Below are positions 49,364 to 57,743 of a DNA stretch of 64,000 nucleotides, one piece after another. Below the pieces are notes generated by a model. That model saw only the letters and a list, made by a program, of their open reading frames with translations, did not search any database and had not been told where the DNA came from. This DNA is from Flavipsychrobacter sp. (GTDB lineage Bacteria; Bacteroidota; Bacteroidia; Chitinophagales; Chitinophagaceae): contig JAFIGV010000014.1 in assembly GCA_017849575.1 (NCBI GenBank), positions 310,001 to 374,000 on the forward strand, in the 5' to 3' direction. The position numbers were made by a program, and so were the translations under genes. The number at the start of each line of letters is the position of its first letter. The first letter of the stretch is position 1.

Positions 49364-51790
49364 TTACAGACTCAGGGGCACACGCAGCAGCAAACTGATG
49401 TTTCTCCCCATATTCCAGATACCGGTTCTGCCGGTAGCCTCATTCAGTGATGCATAGCGAAGCCGGCTGAGGTGACTCTGATAGGGTGTATCAAGCAGAT
49501 TTTGCACCGACAGCACGAAGGAGCAAAGCGTCTGCTGCTTTTTGCTCACAAGCTCGAAACCCAAACCGGCCTGGAGCAGAGCATATGCGGCAGCCGGTGT
49601 TTCGGTAGCGTAAGCGCCAAAAACATTGTCCTGTGCAAAGTTGACATCGAGCCCAAGTTTCACATAGCCATTCCTGAGCGTTCTACCGAGGTTATTCTTC
49701 TGAACCCTTAGCTCCGACAACCATCGTGCAGGTGGAATGGAAGGGAGATTTTCTGTGCTATCTGACACATCTGAAAGTCTTTTACCGCGTACATAGGAAA
49801 AGGTATTGTCAAAATGCAGCCAGTCGAACGGATGCGGGTGAAGATCAATATACAGCTCGCCGCCGTACAGCAGGGCATCTGCCTGATCGTAGGCAAAAGC
49901 AGAGTATCCTTCCTGATCGTTTACCGCAGGAATGCTGTCCGTTCCGTTAGCGCCCACGAGCTTCCGGAGATAAATAAAGTTGCGGATATAATTTCCGAAA
50001 ACGCTCGCATTGCAATAGATATGATCGCTTTGAAAATCCACTCCCAGATCAGCCTGGAGACTATTCTCTGCTTTCAGCTCATTGTTTCCATATTCGTAAC
50101 GAATGGTGCCTTCGTGTACGCCGTTAGCAGACAGTTCTGCAATGTTGGGTGCGCGGTATCCGCTGGCAAGGTTCGCTTTCAACGTCAGTCTTTTAGTCAC
50201 CGAAAAACTGGCGCCGACACTGCCGGTTATGTTTGAAAAACTACGATTAAAAGCGTTAAACTTCACAAAGTTCCAGGGGGTCCGTTCATCCACCTTTTCA
50301 CCGGTGCTGTCCACAAATAAAGCCGTGCTATGCAAGGTTCTGTTGTCATAGCGAAGACCACCCGACAACGACCATTTACCGATATCTCTACGCGCGATGG
50401 CATAAGCGCCGATGTCGAACAAAGCGTAATCGGGTATCAGGAACTCAACGCCCTTATTGCTGTTGTGCTGGTACATCCCGTTTACCCCCGCTGTAATCTG
50501 CCAGTCGCGAACCGGCGCAAAAAAATACTTAAGATCGTAGCTGTACGTATGAAGCAGGAAATGTAAGCCCGGTGTGGCGGGCTCGAGCACATTGTCCATT
50601 TCTTTACGGGTATTTTGCTGAAAACCCAGCGTCAGTCCGAGCCTTGCACCATTGTGCAAAAACAAACTATTGTTCCACGCTAACTTCTGATGATTGATGA
50701 TCTGATAAGGATGTTGTTTTTGATAAGAAAGACCATCCGCACCAGACACTGTCTCTATACTTTCCACACCGTTGAGATTTACCGGCTTTACAAAATTGCC
50801 GGCGCTGTCCCGGTCTCCTTCAGCAATGCCAAGGGTTTGATTGAATGAGCTAAACGAAAGTCTTGAATAACCCCATTGCTTATTGACGCCCAGCATGGCA
50901 CCAAAATCAGCATTGCGAAAGCGGCTGTTGAAAACATAGCCATCGTAATTGTTTTGGTAATCGTGCGCCATTTTTCCTGTACCATAAACCTTCCAGCTAA
51001 GTCCCCGTTTGTTTCCGGAAAGATTAAGATGACCTGCCAGCAAACCATTGTTGGTCTGATAGTTTAAACTGAAATTCCCTTTTGCCCCCCGCTCGCTGTA
51101 GGGCTCATCCGTTACAATGTTAATCACACCGGCAAGAGCGTCCGAGCCGTAAGCCAGAGAAGCAGGACCTTTCAACACTTCTACCTTCGATACGTTGTAG
51201 TCATCAATTTCTATCCCATGTTCGTCGCCCCATTGCTGTCCCTCCTGACGAACATTATCGCTGACCACCAGAATACGGTTGGCACCCAAGCCCCGAATAA
51301 TGGGTTTGGAAACTGCAGGTCCTGTAGTAACCTGATTGACACCGGGAATACGGGACACCGCATCGATAATGTTGGTGGAGGCATTTTCCTGAAGATCTTT
51401 CATGGGCACACTGGCAATGGGCACGGGGCTTTTTCGCATTTCTGTAGCAAGACTGGTACCTGTCACCACCACTTCATTTCTTTCGAGTACGCTTTCGCTG
51501 AGTAAAAAATCTCTGTGCGTACTGCCCTCGATATGCAGGGTAACGGTCAAGGTGGAAAAGCCGATCATGTGCACCTGCACGAGGTAGTTCCCTCTGGGTA
51601 GATGATCAATAAAATACCGACCGTCGGCATCGGATACCGCACCCGTCCTGAGGTCGGGTAAGCTTACAATGGCCCCTTGCACCGGAGCCTGTGAAGTATC
51701 TGTGATTCTACCCGAAAGAGAAGAGGATTGTGCCCTTGCCCATAACGGAACAAGGCAAAATAAAAAAAGTATAAAACGCTTTGCAAGCAT
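49364..51790 (-). CDS. TonB-dependent outer-membrane receptor
   Basis: Receptor of 808 residues. A signal peptide (about 1-20) is followed by a carboxypeptidase-regulatory-like domain (residues ~22-100, SLSGRITDTSQAPVQGAIV), a TonB plug domain (~110-225, with VVTGTSLATEMRKSPVPIASV and PIIRGLGANRILVV), and a 22-strand barrel ending in an aromatic-rich strand. It takes up a ligand with TonB energy. The upstream His-rich small protein suggests a metal or metal chelate, though the receptor itself has no diagnostic motif. The stop is 6 bp from the DUF3570 gene (convergent). Confidence 0.92.
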   Translation of the reverse strand: MLAKRFILFLFCLVPLWARAQSSSLSGRITDTSQAPVQGAIVSLPDLRTGAVSDADGRYFIDHLPRGNYLVQVHMIGFSTLTVTLHIEGSTHRDFLLSESVLERNEVVVTGTSLATEMRKSPVPIASVPMKDLQENASTNIIDAVSRIPGVNQVTTGPAVSKPIIRGLGANRILVVSDNVRQEGQQWGDEHGIEIDDYNVSKVEVLKGPASLAYGSDALAGVINIVTDEPYSERGAKGNFSLNYQTNNGLLAGHLNLSGNKRGLSWKVYGTGKMAHDYQNNYDGYVFNSRFRNADFGAMLGVNKQWGYSRLSFSSFNQTLGIAEGDRDSAGNFVKPVNLNGVESIETVSGADGLSYQKQHPYQIINHQKLAWNNSLFLHNGARLGLTLGFQQNTRKEMDNVLEPATPGLHFLLHTYSYDLKYFFAPVRDWQITAGVNGMYQHNSNKGVEFLIPDYALFDIGAYAIARRDIGKWSLSGGLRYDNRTLHSTALFVDSTGEKVDERTPWNFVKFNAFNRSFSNITGSVGASFSVTKRLTLKANLASGYRAPNIAELSANGVHEGTIRYEYGNNELKAENSLQADLGVDFQSDHIYCNASVFGNYIRNFIYLRKLVGANGTDSIPAVNDQEGYSAFAYDQADALLYGGELYIDLHPHPFDWLHFDNTFSYVRGKRLSDVSDSTENLPSIPPARWLSELRVQKNNLGRTLRNGYVKLGLDVNFAQDNVFGAYATETPAAAYALLQAGLGFELVSKKQQTLCSFVLSVQNLLDTPYQSHLSRLRYASLNEATGRTGIWNMGRNISLLLRVPLSL

Positions 51791-51863
51791 TGTTACATCA
51801 ATTTAAAGGTTGAAGAAATGGAATGATCACCGCCTCAGAAAAGGGCAGTGTACGGGTGATGTA

Positions 51864-52196
51864 CTAACAATGCCGGGGCGGCCCGCGTGTAGCGACTTCT
51901 GCAGCAGGAAGTGTTGGAAAACGGAGCAAAAGCAAAGGAAAGACCGATGCGTAGCCAGGAACAACGGAATATTGTATGCGGCAGTCCTGCTGCTGAATAA
52001 ACGGTGTAAGGGAAAAACTAAGAAAGGAGCAATGGTGATGTTCATTTTCAAAGCTGATCTCACCAGCTTTTTGTTGATGGTGTACGGTGTCGGTATGCCC
52101 GGTAAACAGGTGAACAAACTCCTTGGCGGTTCCGCCGAAGAGCAGGAGTACTGCCAGCCAGCACGAAAGAATGATATTTGAAATGCGCCTGAGCAC
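51864..52196 (-). CDS. Small His-rich membrane protein upstream of the TonB receptor
   Basis: Protein of 110 residues with an N-terminal membrane helix (about 7-25) and a His-rich stretch 'HTDTVHHQQKAGEISFENEHHHC' (about 34-56). A second hydrophobic segment (~75-95) may follow. The C-terminus ends RGPPRHC. It lies 73 bp upstream of the TonB receptor and is cotranscribed with it by position. The His clusters suggest a metal-binding role, for example zinc or copper; this is inferred from composition. Confidence 0.65.
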   Translation of the reverse strand: MLRRISNIILSCWLAVLLLFGGTAKEFVHLFTGHTDTVHHQQKAGEISFENEHHHCSFLSFSLTPFIQQQDCRIQYSVVPGYASVFPLLLLRFPTLPAAEVATRGPPRHC

Positions 52197-52233
52197 GAGC
52201 CTGAGTTCGCTGCAAAATTACAGTAATATTCCC

Positions 52234-53064
52234 TCAGGAATTTCCTGCGGGCTTTGCTCGCTTTTTGTGGTGCAGGTCAATTTCATAGCCAATCAGACCA
52301 ATAACTTCGATATAGGTAAACTTATGACTGGCCCTGCCTCCTTCGCTGGCAAGAGAATTTACATAGTTCGCAAAACCCGCTTTAGCAGTTCCTTCGAGAA
52401 AAAATCTTTTTAAAGGATATACTCTTACACCCGCTTCTGCACTGATGATGTAGCCTGCAACGTGAAATTTATTATTGATTCTTCTGCCGTTGTAGGTCAC
52501 GTCCGTACGGGGAATGACCAGACCGGCGCCGAGTTTATACACCAGCGAAATGAGTTCTCGGTGAGTTTTCCTGGTGGTGAGCAGCCTTTCTTTGGCTACA
52601 TAATTAAGCTGCGCAAAATTAGCTCCATCAGTATGTTCGAAATGAAAGAAAGACGGATCAAAAGTGGTGTCTGCATTAATGTACTGATCTCCGATACGTC
52701 CGCTCATATGATAGGTCTGATAGTCTGTGACCACATATTTCGTATGATCAAAGTTGAGCTCGATCGCATGGGAGTGACTCGGATTGAGATAGAAACCAAT
52801 GCGGTAGTTGTACTGCGGTATCGAGATATCCAGCGGAGCATTGAAAATCGCGTCGAAGTCAGGCTTGTCCTTTGCGGTAACGTCCTTCAATGTAAAATCG
52901 TAGGCAGATCCATTGCTGAGATGGATGTCGCTTTTTGAATACCATTCGCGGTTGTATCCCCATTGTAGATAAATGCCGGAAAGGGAAAGTTTCCTGAAGA
53001 GCTGTGCCTGAATGTTGCTGCTGAATAAACTCAAAACCGCAACGACCATAAATAACTTTCGCAT
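52234..53064 (-). CDS. Putative outer-membrane beta-barrel protein
   Basis: Protein of 276 residues from ATG 53064, which begins the signal peptide (MRKLFMVVAVLSLFSSNIQAQ); the open frame reaches 53094. The mature part has about ten alternating amphipathic strands with aromatic ends (e.g. YLQWGYNREWYSK, FYLNPSHSHAIELNFDHTKY), a small outer-membrane barrel pattern. No domain name is certain. It is 37 bp upstream of the His-rich protein gene and in the same direction, so it may belong to the same transport operon. Confidence 0.7.
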   Translation of the reverse strand: MRKLFMVVAVLSLFSSNIQAQLFRKLSLSGIYLQWGYNREWYSKSDIHLSNGSAYDFTLKDVTAKDKPDFDAIFNAPLDISIPQYNYRIGFYLNPSHSHAIELNFDHTKYVVTDYQTYHMSGRIGDQYINADTTFDPSFFHFEHTDGANFAQLNYVAKERLLTTRKTHRELISLVYKLGAGLVIPRTDVTYNGRRINNKFHVAGYIISAEAGVRVYPLKRFFLEGTAKAGFANYVNSLASEGGRASHKFTYIEVIGLIGYEIDLHHKKRAKPAGNS

Positions 53065-53149
53065 GATATCAGTAATCTGCTGGTAACGATGCAAAAGTAA
53101 ACAGACGCTTCCGCTAATGGATAAGCCGGTTCAGATAATCTTTATTCGT

Positions 53150-54325
53150 TTAGATTTTTTCTACTATACCCGCTATGCCCTGCCCTCCTCCAACGCAGGC
53201 AGTCACCATGCCGAATTTTTTATCGAGGCGTTCCAGATCGTTCAATATCTGTATGGTAAGTTTGGCGCCGCTGCAGCCCAACGGATGTCCGAGCGCTATA
53301 GCACCACCATTGATGTTCACCCGTTCTTCGTCAAGCCCGAGCTCTCGAATCACGGCAACCGACTGAGAGGCAAAGGCCTCATTGAGTTCAATCAGATCAA
53401 TCTGGTCTAGCTGCATTCCTGCCTGCCGTAGCACCTTGGGCACAGCAGCCACCGGACCGATTCCCATAATACGCGGATCTACGCCGACCGATGCGCAGGC
53501 GATCAATCTTCCCCAGGGTGTCAGGTTCAGTTCTTTCATCAGGCTCTCACTCATCACGATCACAAATGCGGCACCATCAGAGGTTTGTGAAGAGTTGCCG
53601 GCGGTCACGCTTCCGCCTTGTGCAAATGCTGGCGGCAGTTTGGCAAGCGCCTCCATAGATGTGTCTTTACGCGGTCCTTCGTCTGTGTCCACCACAAAAC
53701 TTCGTTCTGCCCTTTTACCTTTTTCATCTACAAAGGTTTCCTGTACCGTAACCGGTAAAATTCCTTTTTTGAAGTAGCCTTCATTGATAGCATTCATAGC
53801 CCGCTGATGCGAACGATAGGCAAAAGCATCCTGATCGGCTCTCGAAATTTTATAGTCGTGCGCTACCTGCTCTGCTGTCAAGCCCATGCTGAGGTAATAG
53901 TCAGGCGCAGATCTCGCAATTTCATAGTTTGGAACTGTTTTCCAGCCTGCTGTGGGTACAAGACTCATACTTTCTGTACCGCCCGCAATAATGCAACGAG
54001 CCATGCCCGATTGTATTTTGGCGGTGGCTATAGCAATGGTCTCTAATCCCGATGCACAATAACGATTCACGGTAACGCCGGGTGCCCATTCGCCCACAGC
54101 CCGGTTTGCGATGATCCTGCCTACCTGCAGCCCTTGTTCCGCCTCAGGCACAGCATTGCCCACTATCACATCATCTACCAGCTTCGGATCGAGTGCAGGT
54201 ATGCTTTCCAGCAATCCTTTGATCACATCAACAGCAAGATCGTCGGGACGATAGAAACGAAAGCCACCCCGCTTTGCTTTTCCTACGGCTGTTCTAAATC
54301 CGCTAATGATATATGCTGCCTCCAT
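53150..54325 (-). CDS. Acetyl-CoA C-acyltransferase (thiolase)
   Basis: Thiolase of 391 residues, normal length. The catalytic residues are C90 ([10 protein letters not shown]), H347 (GHPLGCSGA) and C377 (ACVGGGQG). The family cleaves 3-ketoacyl-CoA to acetyl-CoA in fatty-acid oxidation, or runs in reverse as acetyl-CoA acetyltransferase. No multifunctional FadB-like or acyl-CoA dehydrogenase gene is adjacent. It is a separate unit from the CoA-binding protein gene, which is divergent at 54483. Confidence 0.93.
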   Translation of the reverse strand: MEAAYIISGFRTAVGKAKRGGFRFYRPDDLAVDVIKGLLESIPALDPKLVDDVIVGNAVPEAEQGLQVGRIIANRAVGEWAPGVTVNRYCASGLETIAIATAKIQSGMARCIIAGGTESMSLVPTAGWKTVPNYEIARSAPDYYLSMGLTAEQVAHDYKISRADQDAFAYRSHQRAMNAINEGYFKKGILPVTVQETFVDEKGKRAERSFVVDTDEGPRKDTSMEALAKLPPAFAQGGSVTAGNSSQTSDGAAFVIVMSESLMKELNLTPWGRLIACASVGVDPRIMGIGPVAAVPKVLRQAGMQLDQIDLIELNEAFASQSVAVIRELGLDEERVNINGGAIALGHPLGCSGAKLTIQILNDLERLDKKFGMVTACVGGGQGIAGIVEKI

Positions 54326-54482
54326 TGCTATTTGCTTTATGTTTTAAAATTAAGAAAACACCGGAAGCTTCCCTGTAAACAAAACATCAAAATCTTTGCA
54401 ACTGCTGGCATCATTTTCAGGATGATCAGGAACAAGCTCTGATATGTACTTTTGAGGTACATCAGTTTTATAAAGAAGAGAT

Positions 54483-54854
54483 ATGGAGCAGAAATCGAAA
54501 AGAACATTGGTCATCGGCGCATCAGAAAACCCTGCGCGCTATAGCTATCTGGCCATAAAAAAGCTACTCGCGCATGGGCATGAGGTGCTGGCGATCGGCA
54601 ACAAAAAAGGGGAGGTAGAGCAGGTGACCATCGAAACGGAAAAAATCCCCTTCAAAGACATAGACACGGTGACGCTTTATCTGAATCCGACGAACCAGAA
54701 GCCGTATTACGATTACATTCTTTCGCTGAAACCCAAAAGAGTGATCTTCAATCCGGGAACCGAGAATGGTGAGTTGGAAAGAAAATTGTCCTCGCACGAA
54801 ACCAATATCATGGAGGCGTGTACCCTGGTGATGCTCAGTACGGGTCAGTATTAA
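54483..54854 (+). CDS. CoA-binding (Rossmann) protein
   Basis: Protein of 123 residues of the CoA_binding/YccU-like family. It contains 'VIGASENPARYSYLAIKKLLAHGHEVLAIG' (nucleotide-binding loop) and 'LKPKRVIFNPGTENGELERKL'. It has no membrane segment. A full -7 match TACTTTTG (54447-54454) precedes it. The stop is 3 bp from the stop of anmK (convergent). The biological role of this small family is unclear. Confidence 0.85.
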   Translation: MEQKSKRTLVIGASENPARYSYLAIKKLLAHGHEVLAIGNKKGEVEQVTIETEKIPFKDIDTVTLYLNPTNQKPYYDYILSLKPKRVIFNPGTENGELERKLSSHETNIMEACTLVMLSTGQY

Positions 54855-54857
54855 GGG

Positions 54858-55952
54858 TTAACTATAGCTATGCCCCATCCAGAGTGCGCCGCTAATGCTA
54901 TCGCGGCCTGCACCGGTGACGCTATGCAGTACATTCGTTTCTTCGCGCCAGCGCAAGGCACCGATCAACGCCATAACCAATGCTTCCTTAAACTTGACTA
55001 CCTGTTCGTAGGGTACAACCACATTTATTTGCTGAGGCTGCAATACCTGCTGCAGGGTTTCGATCAGGAAATTGTTGAAAGCACCTCCGCCCGTAACCAG
55101 CATCTTGGCAAAGCCTTTATCATGAGGAAATTTTTCAGTGACTACCGCCACCTGCTCGGCTATATGCTGTACCATAGTACGCAGAAGATCGACGTTGAGA
55201 TGGGCGCTTTCCATCAACACAGGGAAGACCAGTTCCATTGCCGCATCATTACTAAGTGATTTGGGTGCATCCCTGCGAAAGTACGCCTGATCGTTTAGCT
55301 GCCCCAGCACGGCTACCAGCAGCTTGCCCCTGCGTGCCATTGTTCCATCTTCATCAAAATCCTTTCCTTCATTTTTGGCCAAAGCATTTAAGGCCTGATT
55401 TCCGGTACATACATCGAAGGCTTTGAAATGCTCGCCGTCGCGAACGGTAATGTTTACAATCCCCCCGATATTGAGCCAGTAATCGAAGTCTGAAAAAAGA
55501 AGCTTGTCGCCGATAGGCACGATAGGTGCACCCTGCCCGCCCAAAGCCACATCCATAGCCCGGAGGTCACTGATTACAGGCAAGCCAGTCAATGCGGCTA
55601 TGGTAGCGCCATCGCCGATCTGGAAAGATGTATGATGGGCAGGATCGTGGTACACGGTGTGACCATGGGTGGCGATAAAATCCACGCGATGCTGTATGGA
55701 GTGCCGGACGATAAAGTCATTGACCTTTTCTGCGATATACTTTCCATAAGCAGAATGAAACTTAAAAAAATTCCCGGCGTCCATGTGTTGTGCATGAGCG
55801 AGTTTCTCCGACCACTCCTCTTCATAGGGCATACACTCCGCATACTGTATGTCAAATTTCCATTGCCCACGACTTTCTTCCAGGTAGGTATAGCACACAT
55901 CCAGACCGTCGAGCGAACTGCCGGACATTAAACCGATGACTTTGTAAACCAT
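54858..55952 (-). CDS. anmK: Anhydro-N-acetylmuramic acid kinase
   Basis: AnmK of 364 residues, normal length. It phosphorylates and opens 1,6-anhydro-MurNAc to MurNAc-6-phosphate in peptidoglycan recycling. Motifs are the ATP-binding 'GLMSGSSLDGLD' at the N-terminus, 'IATHGHTVYHD', 'IGDGATIAALTGLPVISDLRAMDVALGGQGAP' and 'TGGGAFNNFLIETL'. It complements the NamZ-type enzyme at 15.6-16.8 kb, which would release MurNAc in the cell envelope. The window lacks murQ. Confidence 0.94.
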   Translation of the reverse strand: MVYKVIGLMSGSSLDGLDVCYTYLEESRGQWKFDIQYAECMPYEEEWSEKLAHAQHMDAGNFFKFHSAYGKYIAEKVNDFIVRHSIQHRVDFIATHGHTVYHDPAHHTSFQIGDGATIAALTGLPVISDLRAMDVALGGQGAPIVPIGDKLLFSDFDYWLNIGGIVNITVRDGEHFKAFDVCTGNQALNALAKNEGKDFDEDGTMARRGKLLVAVLGQLNDQAYFRRDAPKSLSNDAAMELVFPVLMESAHLNVDLLRTMVQHIAEQVAVVTEKFPHDKGFAKMLVTGGGAFNNFLIETLQQVLQPQQINVVVPYEQVVKFKEALVMALIGALRWREETNVLHSVTGAGRDSISGALWMGHSYS

Positions 55953-56007
55953 GCTGCTAAGATAACCGATACCGCAAACACTGGCAGTGTTTTACATTTG
56001 CCGGCAG

Positions 56008-56328
56008 ATGCAGTTTTTCCTACACTATTTCCTACATCTTATTTTTCCGGCCGCCATTGCCTATACGCTGGGCGGCAATCGCTGGAAAAAGCTGTATCTT
56101 ATTTTGCTTGCTACCATGCTTGTAGATCTCGACCATCTGCTGGCGACACCAGTCTTTTCTGCCTGTCGCTGCAGTATCAATTTCCACCCGCTGCACAGTT
56201 ATTATGCCATTGCAGTTTACTTTTTTGGTTTGTTCTTTCGCAAAACAAGGTGGTGGTCTGCCGGGCTGCTCCTGCACATGGCAACAGACGGGCTCGATTG
56301 TTACCTCAGCCTGAAAACCTGCGCGTGA
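56008..56328 (+). CDS. DUF6122-like membrane protein
   Basis: Protein of about 106 residues with three membrane helices. The ATG at 56008 was preferred to a GTG at 55987; a TACATTTG -7 match at 55993-56000 lies too close to allow much leader. The pattern 'FLHYFLHLIFPAAIAY', 'DLDHLLATPVF' and 'CSINFHPLHSYYAIAVYF' fits a DUF6122-like family. The Asp/His pattern (D-L-D-H, F-H-P-L-H) could bind a metal. Function is unknown; a leaderless transcript is possible but unproven. Confidence 0.7.
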   Translation: MQFFLHYFLHLIFPAAIAYTLGGNRWKKLYLILLATMLVDLDHLLATPVFSACRCSINFHPLHSYYAIAVYFFGLFFRKTRWWSAGLLLHMATDGLDCYLSLKTCA

Positions 56329-56357
56329 ATCTGCCTGTTTACTGCTAAATTGAGCCT

Positions 56358-56981
56358 ATGTACAAAATCCCATATTTCACAGAGCAAAACGAGGAGGAAG
56401 TTTTGCGTTTTATGGAACAGTATCCCCTGGCAACCCTTATCGGAAGTGAAGCCGGCAAAAGCGTTGCTACCCAAGTGCCCCTGCTAATGCGCCGAAATAC
56501 GGACCAATCGCTTTCCCTTCGCGGACATATGATGCGCCATACGGATCATCATCTGGTTTTTGAAAATAATCCCGACGTGCTCGCCTTGTTCGCGGGTCCT
56601 AACTGCTATGTAAGTGCAAGTTGGTATGAAGAGCGAGGATCCGGCAGTACCTGGAACTACGTAACCGTACATGTAAGAGGTACATTGCGTTTTACAGACG
56701 AAAGCCAAACAATCCAACTGCTCGCGGATCTGACCCGGAAATTTGAAGAGGAACAGGAGCGTCCTCAAATGCTGGAAGACCTTTCCGGGCAATATGTCAC
56801 AAACGCAATAAAGGCGATAGCCGGTTTTGAAATTGAGGTAAAGGAAATATACCCGGTCTTTAAGCTCAGTCAAAATCAGAACGAACAGAGCCACAAAAAC
56901 ATAATAGACCAACTGCAAAAAAGAGCGCGATACGGCGATAGAGAGATTGCGCAGATGATGGAGGCACGACGTCGCAAATAA
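56358..56981 (+). CDS. FMN-binding negative transcriptional regulator (PaiB-like)
   Basis: Protein of 207 residues of the PaiB/FMN-binding split-barrel family. It shows 'FMEQYPLATLIGSEAGKSVATQVPLLMRR', 'RGHMMRHTDHH' and 'YVSASWYEERGSGSTWNYVTVHVRG', the FMN-contact core. Homologues repress sporulation or protease genes, but binding to DNA is not always shown. Its own partners are not evident here. Confidence 0.85.
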   Translation: MYKIPYFTEQNEEEVLRFMEQYPLATLIGSEAGKSVATQVPLLMRRNTDQSLSLRGHMMRHTDHHLVFENNPDVLALFAGPNCYVSASWYEERGSGSTWNYVTVHVRGTLRFTDESQTIQLLADLTRKFEEEQERPQMLEDLSGQYVTNAIKAIAGFEIEVKEIYPVFKLSQNQNEQSHKNIIDQLQKRARYGDREIAQMMEARRRK

Positions 56982-57129
56982 ATTGATGGCCCTGAAAAGG
57001 AATTGTTTGCCCCGTAGGTTATGCCTTTGTTATTGGCACGAATCATCAGCGTGTACTAAGGTTTAAGTTCCGATCATTGCCTACTTTTAATTGTACGGCA
57101 CACCGCAGCTTTGCAGCCATAAGGAGCGT

Positions 57130-57732
57130 ATGGAGGAAAAAATTGAAACGCTTATGGCTTACGCAGGACAAATTATAACTCATCCCTCATTGGGACTTAC
57201 CATTCGTTTTTTAAAGACCCACCTCGAAACCGCCGGATTGGGATGGGAGGCGGAATATACCATAGAAACCGGGCGGCATAAGAGGATGCTACCGCATACC
57301 CATATCCACTCTGACGAATGGTTTCAGGTCTTGCAGGGAGAATGCCGTTTCCGGCTGAATGGGAAAACCTACAAAGCCCGGCGAGGCAGCGAAATTTATT
57401 TACCTGCTGGTCAGTCGCACACTCACCCGTGGAATATCGGCAAGCAAGCTCTGGTGATGCGAAATATTATGTTGTTGAACGCCCCCAACCAGACAGACCA
57501 CGGTGAGATAAAACGGATTGAAGAATATCTCGAACACTGGTTTCACCTTGCTTGTCGCGGGCAGGTTAAAAAAGACGGGAATCCCTATCTGCTTCAGTCG
57601 GCTGTGTTCTTTGAAGCGCTGAAAAAGCAACTGGTGTTCGGTAGCTTTCCTCCGCTGCTGCAGGACATAGTTTTGAAGCCGCTCTCTATAGTTGGAAAAT
57701 GGAAAGGGTATCGCCGCACCTACTACGAATAA
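57130..57732 (+). CDS. Cupin domain protein
   Basis: Protein of 200 residues from the ATG at 57130, preceded by AAGGAG; a TTG at 57091 would add 13 residues. The cupin signature is 'KRMLPHTHIHSDEWFQVLQGECRF' (residues ~58-82) with metal ligands His-His-Glu, and the second half 'YLPAGQSHTHPWNIG' carries another His. The C-terminal 80 residues are helical and have no clear family. The substrate is unknown. It converges with the histidine kinase gene at 57744. Confidence 0.8.
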   Translation: MEEKIETLMAYAGQIITHPSLGLTIRFLKTHLETAGLGWEAEYTIETGRHKRMLPHTHIHSDEWFQVLQGECRFRLNGKTYKARRGSEIYLPAGQSHTHPWNIGKQALVMRNIMLLNAPNQTDHGEIKRIEEYLEHWFHLACRGQVKKDGNPYLLQSAVFFEALKKQLVFGSFPPLLQDIVLKPLSIVGKWKGYRRTYYE

Positions 57733-57743
57733 TACCTTGTGCC

